The notes under the pieces are model-generated. The model did no database searches. It was not told where the DNA came from and saw only the letters and a program-made list of their open reading frames with translations. DNA of 64,000 nt from Euglena gracilis (taxonomy: Eukaryota; Euglenida; Euglenophyceae; Euglenales): assembly GCA_039621445.1 (NCBI GenBank), contig CP154955.1:1-64000 (forward strand), in the 5' to 3' direction. Below are positions 1-8,645 of this stretch, piece after piece. Positions within the stretch are counted from its first letter, which is position 1, and each line of letters starts with the position of its first letter. Made by a program: the position numbers and the translations under genes.

Positions 1-3000
1 ATTGCCCCTAACACTCGCCTGATGTCCTGGTCGTGTGCCTCCATGGTAGCTTCCTCCGTGCCACACCACTCTGTCCCCACGATGATGTCGTCAACGTATG
101 GGTTGGCGACATCAGCCACTTCCCTCAGCGAGTATTCGTCGATCACCCGCTGAAAAATGGCCACTCCATTTTTCAGGCCCATCACGACCACACACCACTG
201 CTTGGACCCTCGGGGGGTGCTGCAGCAGGTGTATGGGCGTGAGTCTTCGTGCAGGGGCACCTGATGGAAGGCATCCTTGAGATCAAGGACGGAGAACAGG
301 TACCTCCGTCCCTGGTTCACCAGGATGTCTTCAATCCTGGGGAGGGGGTAAGCATCCGTCACTGTGGCCTCGTTTAATGCCCGGAAATCCACAACCCCAC
401 GCCACTTCCCCTGTTTCTTGGCCACCACGAATGTGGGGCTGCTCCAGGCACTTGGCACCCCCTCCTCCACCTTCTTGTCCCGAACCCACTCATCCACTAG
501 GTCACACAAGGCCCTGTGCCTCTCCCCCGTCAGGTGGATGGGCCTCTGTTTCTTTGCCACAGATCCCGGTTTTAATTCGATTTTCCCTTCCCCCAGGGGC
601 CCCCGAACGATTCTTTCCCCCCAAATCCTGTCTCGGAGAACCTCCCCCTCGAAGTCCCTCCGGAGGGCTGCCCGGAGCTCCTCAGCCCGCTGGCTGGTCA
701 CCTGTTCCCCTTCGGGAACAAGGATGACCCCTTGGGCTGCCCGTGCTTCGACCTCCCGGGCTGCCCGCAGGAGTTCCTTGGCCACTGTCTCCTGGGTCGC
801 CTCATCCTCGTGCAGGGGGTTTTCCTCCCACTCAGGCTCCTCGGTGTCCTCCCCCAGGGCTGCCTCTGGCAAAGCAAGCCGCAGTGCTCTGACTTTTTCC
901 ACCATTTTCAGGTATCTCACTCGCTTTTGTGCCTTTTTGTGGGCTGCTGGCTGAACTTGCTCACCCTCCGCATCATGTCCCCGAAGGAGGACCACCTGCT
1001 CTCCCCTCAATGCCAAGGCTCGGAGATGTGGAAACACCCCGAGCTGGTTTTCCTCCAGCCACGGAAAGCCGATGATGGCCTCCACGTGGATGTCTGCCTC
1101 ATAGAAGGAGGCTGGGGCCGTCCACAGGGCCCCTTCCCCCTGACCCAGGCCCCCCTCCCGCCGGAGGACCAGGCCCAGGGTTGCCTCACGTTCCCCCCCT
1201 TCCATCTTGGCTCCACTAGCCGTCACCAGGGACAGGGGCTTGGGGGCAGGCAGGAGGTATGTGCTGGGTAGCATGCCTCTTCGGACCAGGTTCACCTCTG
1301 CCCCTGTGTCAATGAGGGCGTTGATGAAGTGGGTCTGTCCGTCTGGCCCCCTGGCCTGCACCCGCATCAGCAGCTGCCGTTCACTGGCACCCTGCCCCAC
1401 CTCACGGAGCAAGACCGAGGGCACCCCTCGCTCTGTCTGGGGGTCCCGCTCTGGCTCCGGAGACCCGGCAGCGTGGGCCTCCGGTGCCGGTGCTGTGGCC
1501 AGGTCACGGATGAGCGCCTCTGGGATCCGATATTTCAGGTGCCTGGGCAGGTTTTGGTGTTTGCTGCTGAGCCGAATTTTGTGCCGTCCCTTTCGTCCCC
1601 CCTCAGGTACTGGGCTTTCCAGGTTGGTGCAGGTCCGGCCGTCACACACCCGTGGCCGGAGACCCAGGACATGGGGGCTGCCCCATATCCTGGTGGGCTT
1701 CTGGTAGCCCCAGTCTGCATACTGGCAGTAATCCACGTCCACGTGTGGGATCCCTGCCATGTACCTGCGGGTCCGCAGGTAACCGTAGCCGGTGTATTCC
1801 TGCCATCGCCGCCGTAGGCGGCGGTCCCGCATGTTGGCCAGGGCCCGCTGCACCAGCCGATCAGCCAAGTTTAAAGCTCGTTCCCTGGTGGTCAGCGCCA
1901 GGCTGAATTCGGTGCAGGGGACCCCGCACACCACCACCTCAAAATCCCCAGGCTGGAACTGTTTTTTAAAATTCCATTTCAGCACGTCAACACAAATGTC
2001 TGGCCGCCACCTGGGGTCCACGTCCACCGACGTGACCTGGTAACCCAGGCTGCGGTAGACGTCCCCCACTGAACCTGTCCCGCAGAACAGGTCCAGCATC
2101 CGCCTGGGCTGGTCCGCTCTCCCCACCTGCCCCAGGTGTGCCGGCTTGACCTCCCCTGTGGCCCCCCCGGTCCCTGGGGGTGGCCCTGAAAAATGTGTCC
2201 CGAACCTGGTTTTTTTCTCCCTCCCCCTTCGTGTCACCTCCTCCAGCGTGCACCGGTCTGGGTGCCCGCACAGCAAAAAGGCTGTGATGGGCCACTTGGT
2301 CCCCCGGCACAACTCCTCCCCTCTGCCGAAAAATCGTGTTCCCTGAGGGAACGTGACTTGGCGCACTGCCAAGCCCCTGGCCTCCCTGTACCAACGCCGG
2401 CCTGGCCACCTGGGGATCACCAGGATGGCATGGGCCTGATCCCTCCTGATTTTTTCGAGAACCTCCTGTATTTTTTTATAAGGTGGGTTGATCCACAAAA
2501 CCTCCCTGCCCCAGTCCTGCTTGAAGGCATCTTCTCCCTCCCTGCTCCCTGGCCCCCACCAGCGGACGAACCTGCGGTTTTCTTTGGCAGAAAAGGCGTC
2601 GACCTCCGGGTAGACTCCCAGGCGGCGGAGTACGTCCCTGACGTACTCCTCCCGGACGTGGTAGTCCTGGGAAATCCACCGGGAGGGCGACCTCCCAAAC
2701 CCTGAGGAACGGGCTGGGAGTGGTGCTGGGGCTGGCTGTGGTGTGGGGGCTGAGGTGGAAGGTGCGGTCCTGACGCACCTCACCTGGCGAATCGAAAACC
2801 CTGAATCCCTTTCCGTGCTGGGGGCGGTTTCATCCGTGCCCTTACTGGTTTGGGGAACGTTGATGACCTCCCTTGCTGCCTCCCTGATTGATGCCTGTGA
2901 GAGCGTTTTGTTTTTTTCTTTTTCATTTTTTTGTTTTGGGTTTTTCCCCTCCCTTCCTGGTGTTGTGATCTGCGGTAGACCGGGTGTGCTGGAACCCGAA

Positions 3001-3179
3001 GACCCCTGGGCGGCTTGCTGCGGAGGGCCAGCCGCCTTGTGTCCCTTCTCCCTTTGTCCCGTGCCTGAATTCTGACCCGAGCCCCCCCCTGGACTGCCCT
3101 CACTGGTGAAAAGCGCAGACCAGGGGTTGGCAGAGTCGAATGAGAGGGCCTGCTGGCCCCCCCAGCCCCTTTTCGTGTC
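1..3179 (-). CDS. E1 pol polyprotein, partial: amino-MTase-like, C5-MTase-like, aspartic protease, reverse transcriptase
   Basis: A single frame without stops runs from 3179 off the left edge (about 1,059 codons). From the start: a charged low-complexity linker; an amino-methyltransferase-like region with VDAFS near residue 193 and WINPPY near 230 (NPPY at 2478-2489); a C5-methyltransferase-like domain with LDLFCGTGSV at 362 and GVPCTEFS (Cys 422), then VDVDYC and a KPTRIW motif; a retroviral-type protease with LIDTGAE near 622-628; and reverse transcriptase with VLDLKDAFHQ and the catalytic YVDD near 1028. Motif VI of the C5 domain reads EYT instead of ENT, so catalysis is doubtful. No ATG precedes residue 361 (2099). 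Expression is therefore probably by frameshift from gag, although gag stops 170 nt upstream in another frame. Confidence 0.88.
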
Positions 3180-3349
3180 TCAGTCAGGGGGGGCTGGGGG
3201 GACCGTGCAGGTTCAGGTCCGGATCTGCCTTTGGACCTTCCCTTGACCAAAACCCAACCCCCTCCGTGAGCCTGTTCCTTACCCCCCTTCCGAGGGCCGT
3301 GCTGGGGGCACCCTGGGCCCCCGTCCCCTCCCTTCTGGCCCCCGCTTTT

Positions 3350-5752
3350 TCAGGCACTCCCCCGCCGCAGCAGTGTCGACGCCCCCTTCCACTTTCCCTT
3401 TCTCCACCAGCACTGTCGTGCCAGATGTCCCGTTTTCCCGCACTCATAACACTTCTTTCCTGGGCATTCCCGAGACCAGTGATCTGTGGCCCCGCACTGG
3501 CTGCAGGGCTGGTCCACCGAGGGGCCACTCCGGGGGCTCCTCGGGGGGGTTTGTTCCCTGTTGGCGGCTGGGTGAGGGGTTGGGGACCTGGCTGGGCGAA
3601 AATCTGGGCCGCCCTTGCCAGCCCCCTTGCCGAACCCCTTTCCCCTTTGCCCCGGGCTGGGTGACCTGCGTCCCTCCCGTCCCTTTCCAGGTGACCCGCC
3701 CCGGTGCTGTGATTGCCTGTCCTGTGGCCCCTCAGGGCCTTTGGGGGGTCCTGCCTTTGCTCCTCCCTCAGCTGGCTGTGAAAACGTTTTCTGGGGCTGG
3801 GCTGGCCTGGCTTCCTGCGATTTTACCTCAGAGACTGAAAAATTGTCGAGGCCCCCAGCCCAGTGGTCCTCCTGGTGGGCTGGGACCCCCCGTCCACCCC
3901 AAGAACGGCCATAGCTGTCAGACCGTTCCTGGCACCGCAGCTCATTTTCAGCGTGTCGAAAAACTTCTTCCAATCCCAGCTTTGTTTCGTGGGGGGTGAT
4001 TTTCACTGTATTGCCCCCCTGCAGCGTGGCCCCGTTCCTCATCATCAGCCTCTCCAGCGCCCGCCGGCTGTAGAGCTTGATGAGGAAGGAGTCCCGGTGT
4101 GCCCTGACTGTCACCGGCTCCCCCTCACCCACAGCCTCCTGGGCGAGCTGTGTTGCCTTTTCCGCCGTCAACCCAGGGATGTGCCACAGCCGCACTGTGG
4201 GCGCATCCTGATTTTTTCGGGTCTGCTCCCTGATTATTGCCCTACGCATGGAATCTGGGAGCTGCTGTAGAACCAGAGCCTGTGCTTCCTCCTCAGAGGG
4301 GTTTTCCATCCGGCAGAAAATTAATTTAAACTGGCTTTCATATTCACGCCACGCTGGGAGGGTTAATTTGCCCGCGTTTGCCGGCCTGAGGGCCCTGAGC
4401 TGCTCATGCAGCGAGGCCTGGATGTCACCGCCGTATTTCTGGGCCAGCCAGTTCCAGAAATCCTGGAACCTGACCCTTTCCCCCATCTCCTGTCGCCGCT
4501 GGAGTTCCAGCCGGCTGCTGTGGTCCAGGCAGCCGGTCAGAACAAGCATTTTAAATTCCTCCCCCACTGGCTGTCCCATGGAAACCTGCTGCATGTAAAG
4601 CTGAAATTTTACTGAAAAATCATGAAAATCCCCTTTCAGCTCTGGTTTTACAAGGTCTTTGGTGAGGAGTGTCGCCAGCGGCCCCAAAAACATGCTGGCT
4701 GCTGGGCTGGGGGCTGCTGGCACCACGTGGACCGGAGCTGCCTGGACCCCCCGGACCCAGGCTCCCGTGTCCTGGGACCCGAAGGCCAGAGGGGCAGCGC
4801 TGCACGATGCTGCCCCAGCCTCAGGGGCCCAGGCGAAAGGGTCCATTGCCCCCGTGAACTCCCCTCCTGCGGGGAACCCACGGGGCTGGGGGGGCCACTG
4901 GTGCTCGGCTGATTTCACCCTTGGTTGATCCCTGCCCTGGCCCTGTAGATCTGCTGTGCCTGCTGCCTGTGGTTCCGCTGTGCTGGACTGTCCCGTCGTT
5001 CGTGAATTTCGCTGAGACTGTTGCTGCTGCTCCTGTGCTCCCAACCTGGCCAAAAAATTAAAAAATCCGTGCGCTTTAATCTGGCGTTCCGCTTCCTCCC
5101 AATCCACCCCCTGGCACCCAAACGTGCCTGGTGTCTGGGCAGCTGGGGTCCCTCCAGCAGCGGGGACCTGGACCAGACTGCCCCCCGCAGCCATGGGACC
5201 CTGGGGCTGGCTGCCCCCCGCAGCCGTGGGGCCCTGGGGCAGGCTGCCCCCCGCAGCCATGGGGCTCTGGGACTGGCTGCCCCTTGGTGCCGAAGGCCAC
5301 CCACTGGCTGGGGGTGCTGCCCTCCCCCCTGCCGAAGAACCAGGGACAACACTGGGAGACAGGACCCTGCCCCTCTGGGGGCCAGAACCCGAAAACCCAC
5401 TGGGAAAAACTGCAGTCACAGAAGCTGGGCCCGGGGATACCACTTCCCCGGGTGTTTGGGCTGCTGTCTCCGCTGCCCGGCTGCTGGGGCCAGCAGAGAG
5501 CCCCTGGGGGGCCACAGGCCCCTTGTCTCCCAACAGACTGGGATGGGCTGGTAGCTGTTGCTGGGGGCCAGGAGGCATATTGCCCCCCGTGGCACCCGAG
5601 CCATTGGCCATCTGGGCCCCCGGCGTGGACTGGGTCTGGGGGTCTGTGTTTGCCGGGGGCACTCTGGCTTCGGGGCCTCGGGGGTCCTCGCTCTCCGGCC
5701 CCACTCCTCTGGGTGTGCGGTAGCTCCTGGATGGGGGGGCAAAAAATTTCAA
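3350..5752 (-). CDS. E1 gag: capsid-like region, RRM-like stretch and two CCHC zinc knuckles
   Basis: An 800-residue frame. The first 350 residues are Pro/Gly/Gln-rich with an imperfect repeat of about 14 residues (QGPMAAGGS-type). A helical capsid-like segment follows (about 355-520: FHDFSVKFQLYMQQ, FQDFWNWLAQKYGG). Next comes a segment of alternating strands and helices (about 525-600: TVRLWHIPGL ... NTVKITP) resembling an RRM fold, matched in position by E2. The C-terminus is basic and carries two C-X2-C-X4-H-X4-C knuckles (CSQCGATDHWSREC and CYECGKTGHLARQC, from about residue 750), as expected for nucleocapsid. Its upstream partner frame meets it at a C-run near 5740, so the ATG at 5752 may be internal to a longer, frameshifted gag. 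Confidence 0.8.
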   Translation of the reverse strand: MKFFAPPSRSYRTPRGVGPESEDPRGPEARVPPANTDPQTQSTPGAQMANGSGATGGNMPPGPQQQLPAHPSLLGDKGPVAPQGLSAGPSSRAAETAAQTPGEVVSPGPASVTAVFPSGFSGSGPQRGRVLSPSVVPGSSAGGRAAPPASGWPSAPRGSQSQSPMAAGGSLPQGPTAAGGSQPQGPMAAGGSLVQVPAAGGTPAAQTPGTFGCQGVDWEEAERQIKAHGFFNFLARLGAQEQQQQSQRNSRTTGQSSTAEPQAAGTADLQGQGRDQPRVKSAEHQWPPQPRGFPAGGEFTGAMDPFAWAPEAGAASCSAAPLAFGSQDTGAWVRGVQAAPVHVVPAAPSPAASMFLGPLATLLTKDLVKPELKGDFHDFSVKFQLYMQQVSMGQPVGEEFKMLVLTGCLDHSSRLELQRRQEMGERVRFQDFWNWLAQKYGGDIQASLHEQLRALRPANAGKLTLPAWREYESQFKLIFCRMENPSEEEAQALVLQQLPDSMRRAIIREQTRKNQDAPTVRLWHIPGLTAEKATQLAQEAVGEGEPVTVRAHRDSFLIKLYSRRALERLMMRNGATLQGGNTVKITPHETKLGLEEVFRHAENELRCQERSDSYGRSWGGRGVPAHQEDHWAGGLDNFSVSEVKSQEARPAQPQKTFSQPAEGGAKAGPPKGPEGPQDRQSQHRGGSPGKGREGRRSPSPGQRGKGFGKGAGKGGPDFRPARSPTPHPAANREQTPPRSPRSGPSVDQPCSQCGATDHWSRECPGKKCYECGKTGHLARQCWWRKGKWKGASTLLRRGSA

Positions 5753-6155
5753 AATTTTCGATTTTCTTTTCCAAAACGAAAAGCCGATTTTTTATTTCGG
5801 CATTTTCTTTTGGTGCCCCCTTTATTGTTGAGTCCACCTCCAGGAGCAGGGCGTTGTGGGCCTGGATCACCTGCCCGTGGGTGGTGACCTCGGCCCACAG
5901 CTCCTGCAGGCTGTGGCCCTGCCCCTCAGCCCTGGCCCTTAGCTCCCTTATGTCTTCCCTTATGGTCCCTTGTTGTTCGGCGATGGCTGTGGCCTGTCCG
6001 TCCAGCTCTGCTCGAAAATTTTGCAGGGCCTGTGCAATCCCTGCATTTCTTTCTCGCAGCCCCCCGAGTTCACCCGTCAGCTGGTTTAATTTTTGGTCCA
6101 GGGCCTCGGCCTGGGCCTGCTGCCGCCCGCTGGCCAGCTCCTGGCTCCTCATCAC
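5076..6155 (-). CDS. E1 gag N-terminal part, second coiled-coil frame
   Basis: The first 135 residues or so (6155 down to about 5740) are rich in Gln, Glu, Leu and Arg with heptad spacing (LDQKLNQLTGELGGLRERN, IREDIRELRARAEG), so a long coiled coil is predicted. Past about 5740 this frame overlaps the capsid frame and turns into low-complexity out-of-frame sequence. The handover lies at a run of seven C on the plus strand, which fits either programmed slippage or an assembly homopolymer error. It continues the coil of the frame starting at 7503. No enzyme motif is visible. Confidence 0.5.
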   Translation of the reverse strand: MMRSQELASGRQQAQAEALDQKLNQLTGELGGLRERNAGIAQALQNFRAELDGQATAIAEQQGTIREDIRELRARAEGQGHSLQELWAEVTTHGQVIQAHNALLLEVDSTIKGAPKENAEIKNRLFVLEKKIENFEIFCPPIQELPHTQRSGAGERGPPRPRSQSAPGKHRPPDPVHAGGPDGQWLGCHGGQYASWPPATATSPSQSVGRQGACGPPGALCWPQQPGSGDSSPNTRGSGIPGPSFCDCSFSQWVFGFWPPEGQGPVSQCCPWFFGRGEGSTPSQWVAFGTKGQPVPEPHGCGGQPAPGPHGCGGQPAPGSHGCGGQSGPGPRCWRDPSCPDTRHVWVPGGGLGGSGTPD

Positions 6156-6192
6156 CTCCTCCGTTGTCCGGACGGAGGTGATGAGCAGCTCC

Positions 6193-7503
6193 TCAAAATT
6201 TTTCCTGCCCAGCCATCGCCTCGTTAAACCCCTGCCCTTCAGCTGGCTGGTGACCCCGGCTGGCGATGGCCTCGAGCCCCTGGACCCGCTGGGCTAGTTT
6301 GGCCGCCGTCCCGAGGCCTTCGCTCAGCCGGCTGGTCACCAGCTCGCTGAGGGCTGTCATTCCCCTAGCAAAATTTTCCCTTTGCCCCTGCTGCAGCCTT
6401 TGAAAATTTTCAGCCAGCTGGGACGCTAGCCCAGCCTGGGTTCTTTCCATTTGCTCCACCACTCCTTGAAAGTTTTCCGTGACCCGCTGAAACTGCAGGG
6501 ACACCAACTGCTCCAGGCGGCTAACTGAAGCAGCTGTGGTGGCCCCCGCTTCAGCAAGCCGACTTTGCAGGTCGCCAACCCAACCGTCCAACCGCTGGAT
6601 CTCCTGCCGCAGAACCACCGAGGCAGCGGCCTGTGCCTCCGCCTCCTCCCACAGCCTCTGGGGGGGGTGCGGGGGGTGCCTCCCCTTCGGGCTCTGTTCT
6701 GGCACCAACCCCCCCTGGGCTGTCTGGTCCTCGTCCTCCATCAAATCCCCTGCTGGGGGCAGCTCCTGCAGCTGCCACTGGGTGGCTGGGTCTGGGGCAT
6801 GTCCTTGGGGCCCATCATGCCCGGGACCGGCATGCACCAGCGAGCAATGGTCTGGTCCGGCTGGGAAATGCCCAGACCCGACATGGCCCACCGGCGCATG
6901 TGCCGGCTCGGCATCCCCAGGGTTCTGCCAGGGCCCCGCCTCCAATAGAAGGGGCTGGGCATGGCTTGCAAATTCTTCTTCGTCTTCTTCTTCTGCTGGT
7001 TCTTCCTCTTCTTCTTTGATCTTCCCTCGCATTGCAAATTGCCACATGACCTGCCTGGTCATGTCATGCACAAACCCTGGCATGACCAAGCTGCGCATGC
7101 CGGAGAGCAGTCCCAGGCTGCTGGGCAATGCCATGCCGGACCCAGATGGTTCAGGTTGCTGGGGGTCCGGCTGGGCTGGCCCAGCAATGGCCAGGAACTG
7201 CCGGCCCCGGCCGTAACGGCTGGGGCTGCCATGGCTGTGGCGGGTGTTGTCCTCGTCATCCTCCTGGTAATCTGGGGGTTCCCCAGGCTCACATAGTGTG
7301 AGCCCGGAGGGCTCAAACCCCCCTCTGCTACCATGTATGGGTTGCCCCTCCTGAGGTCCCTGTGAAGGGACCCCTGGCGGCGCAACCCGCGTAGTATCGT
7401 TTAAGTTTGAGCCCGTCGGGCCCGCAGGGGTTTCTCCTTGGTGAAAAAGTGGGGTGGGGGTTGGTGTTGGTGTAGGTGAAGCTGTAGAATTGGGAAAAGA
7501 CAT
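6193..7503 (-). CDS. E1 gag N-terminus starting inside the LTR, acidic and coiled-coil
   Basis: 436 residues. The ATG at 7503 lies inside the presumed LTR, and the frame reads through the primer-binding site (codons for GSRGG near 7333-7320). A Pro/Thr-rich start is followed by an acidic stretch (EEEEEPAEEEDEEE), then by coiled-coil sequence with many Gln, Glu and Leu (SRLEQLVSLQFQRVTENFQG). It stops at 6193, and the coil resumes in another frame at 6155, so one frameshift separates two parts of what looks like a single gag. E2 has the same arrangement, which argues that the LTR start is real. The molecular role is unknown; a multimerisation arm of Gag is an inference. Confidence 0.55.
   Translation of the reverse strand: MSFPNSTASPTPTPTPTPLFHQGETPAGPTGSNLNDTTRVAPPGVPSQGPQEGQPIHGSRGGFEPSGLTLCEPGEPPDYQEDDEDNTRHSHGSPSRYGRGRQFLAIAGPAQPDPQQPEPSGSGMALPSSLGLLSGMRSLVMPGFVHDMTRQVMWQFAMRGKIKEEEEEPAEEEDEEEFASHAQPLLLEAGPWQNPGDAEPAHAPVGHVGSGHFPAGPDHCSLVHAGPGHDGPQGHAPDPATQWQLQELPPAGDLMEDEDQTAQGGLVPEQSPKGRHPPHPPQRLWEEAEAQAAASVVLRQEIQRLDGWVGDLQSRLAEAGATTAASVSRLEQLVSLQFQRVTENFQGVVEQMERTQAGLASQLAENFQRLQQGQRENFARGMTALSELVTSRLSEGLGTAAKLAQRVQGLEAIASRGHQPAEGQGFNEAMAGQEKF
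7322..7333 (-). other. E1 primer-binding site, initiator tRNA-Met type
   Basis: The minus strand reads TGGTAGCAGAGG, complementary to the last 12 bases of eukaryotic initiator tRNA-Met with a CCTCTGCTACCA end. The following GGTTT also fits the T-arm complement. The adjoining LTR ends in CA at 7334, directly next to the site. E2 uses the identical 12-mer. Confidence 0.8.
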
Positions 7504-8018
7504 ACTTTTGCTTCAACAAATGAACTTGAATACTTGAATAATCAATGAGACTTGAACTTGAAATTTGTAATTTGTATTTCCTTGATTTCCTTGAATTGGC
7601 TTGCAAACAATTGGTGACACAAATGATGTGAACAGAGTGTGAACAGAGTGTAAACAGAGCCCTGTGAACAGAAAATGTACAATTGGAGGGGGGCTACAGC
7701 TGGGGGGGCTACTTGGTATACTCTGCGCAATTCTTAATGAATTGCGCCATCCTAAGCGCCCACCAAGGGGGTGCGCATGCTTGCGCAAAGCCCAGCAGGG
7801 CTTGCGCATCCCCTTGGGGGTTGCCTGTTGGCACCCTCAAACTGCCCCCTCCTTTACCTTCCCTTGGCTTGCTCAAAATGGGCTGTGGGGCCCCCTTGGG
7901 GGCCAGTGGGGCCTCAAAAGGCCCTTGGGGGCCTTGGAGCCCCCTCGCGGCCCTTCGTGGCCCCTTTGGGCCCCCTTGGGACCCCTCCTTGGGGCGGGCA
8001 CCCTCGGACCGCGCACAA
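7334..8018 (-). repeat. E1 5' LTR (outer end uncertain)
   Basis: Starts directly beside the primer-binding site and ends in CA on the minus strand. It contains an AT-rich part with repeated CTTGAA words (7500-7650), like the LTR of E2, and GC-rich runs of CCTTGGGGG words (7780-8000). The partner LTR is off the window, so the limit at about 8018 (a possible TG start on the minus strand) is only a guess. Confidence 0.45.
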
Positions 8019-8099
8019 GTGTAGTGGAGTTTTGATGATTTGCGGGAGTCCGAGTCCTTGGTGAATGTTGCAAAGGGGAAGCAGCCTCACCTTCTCCGT

Positions 8100-8645
8100 G
8101 GATGCGGGGGGGGGGGGCTGAATTTTCTCCGATTTTTGGGTGAGCTCTCTCCAAACGTGTTTCGGTTGGGGGGGGGGCGCCCATTCCCATTCCCATGTCC
8201 AAAGGATGGTGTTATGGAGGCCGCCTGATTTTTCAGTTGATGTATGAATTTCACCGGATTTCATTCATGAAGGGTTCACTTCAGATGTCCGCGAGGAGTG
8301 AGTTGTGCAAGAGAATCCCTTCCAAGCCAAGAATCCGAGTTTTTTTTGTATGTCATGAGAAAGGGAGACACAAGCGCCCGGGGGGGGGGGGTGCTGTCCG
8401 AACTCTCCCCAAAGCGGTCAAGCCGAACGTTCGGGGGGGGGGGGCAAAATTTCCTCCAAAACTTTCTCTCCGGGGTGCAAAAAGTCAGAACTCTCCCCAC
8501 GATGGGTTTTCGATGGGGGGGGGGGGCGCTGGCCAAATTTTGGTTTAATTTTGAATGAATTTCACAGAGTTTGTGGCAATTTTTTCTCTTGGCACCTTTT
8601 TTATGCCCCCAACCTGTGGGGGGGGGGGGCGCATGGTTTTTTTTG
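8100..8645. repeat. G-run region with repeated TCGG(G)n blocks
   Basis: Six runs of 8-12 G, each next to CGATG, TCGG or CCCG words and followed by GCGC or GCAAAATTT, recur every 60-110 bp. Words such as ACTCTCCCC, TTTCTCC and CACAAGCG recur between them. Frames on both strands are short. Nothing coding is supported. Confidence 0.4.

Larger units (their letters stand above)
1..8018 (-). mobile_element. E1: Ty3-like LTR retrotransposon with methyltransferase domains (3' part outside window)
   Basis: Reading on the minus strand, the element has a 5' LTR (about 8018-7334), a primer-binding site (7333-7322), coiled-coil and capsid gag frames (7503-3350) and a pol frame open from 3179 to the left edge. 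The domain order protease then reverse transcriptase with a YVDD motif, plus two CCHC knuckles in gag, is that of Ty3-like elements. RNase H, integrase and the 3' LTR must lie left of position 1. The outer LTR end is a guess, because the second LTR copy is not in the window. Confidence 0.85.

Noticed and set aside
1007-1216. Short minus-strand ORF as a separate gene
   Set aside because: It lies out of frame inside the long E1 pol frame that encodes protease and RT.
5131-6297. Plus-strand 388-codon frame opposite E1 gag
   Set aside because: Mirror of the Gly/Pro/Gln-rich gag sequence; the minus strand has capsid and zinc-knuckle motifs, the plus strand none.
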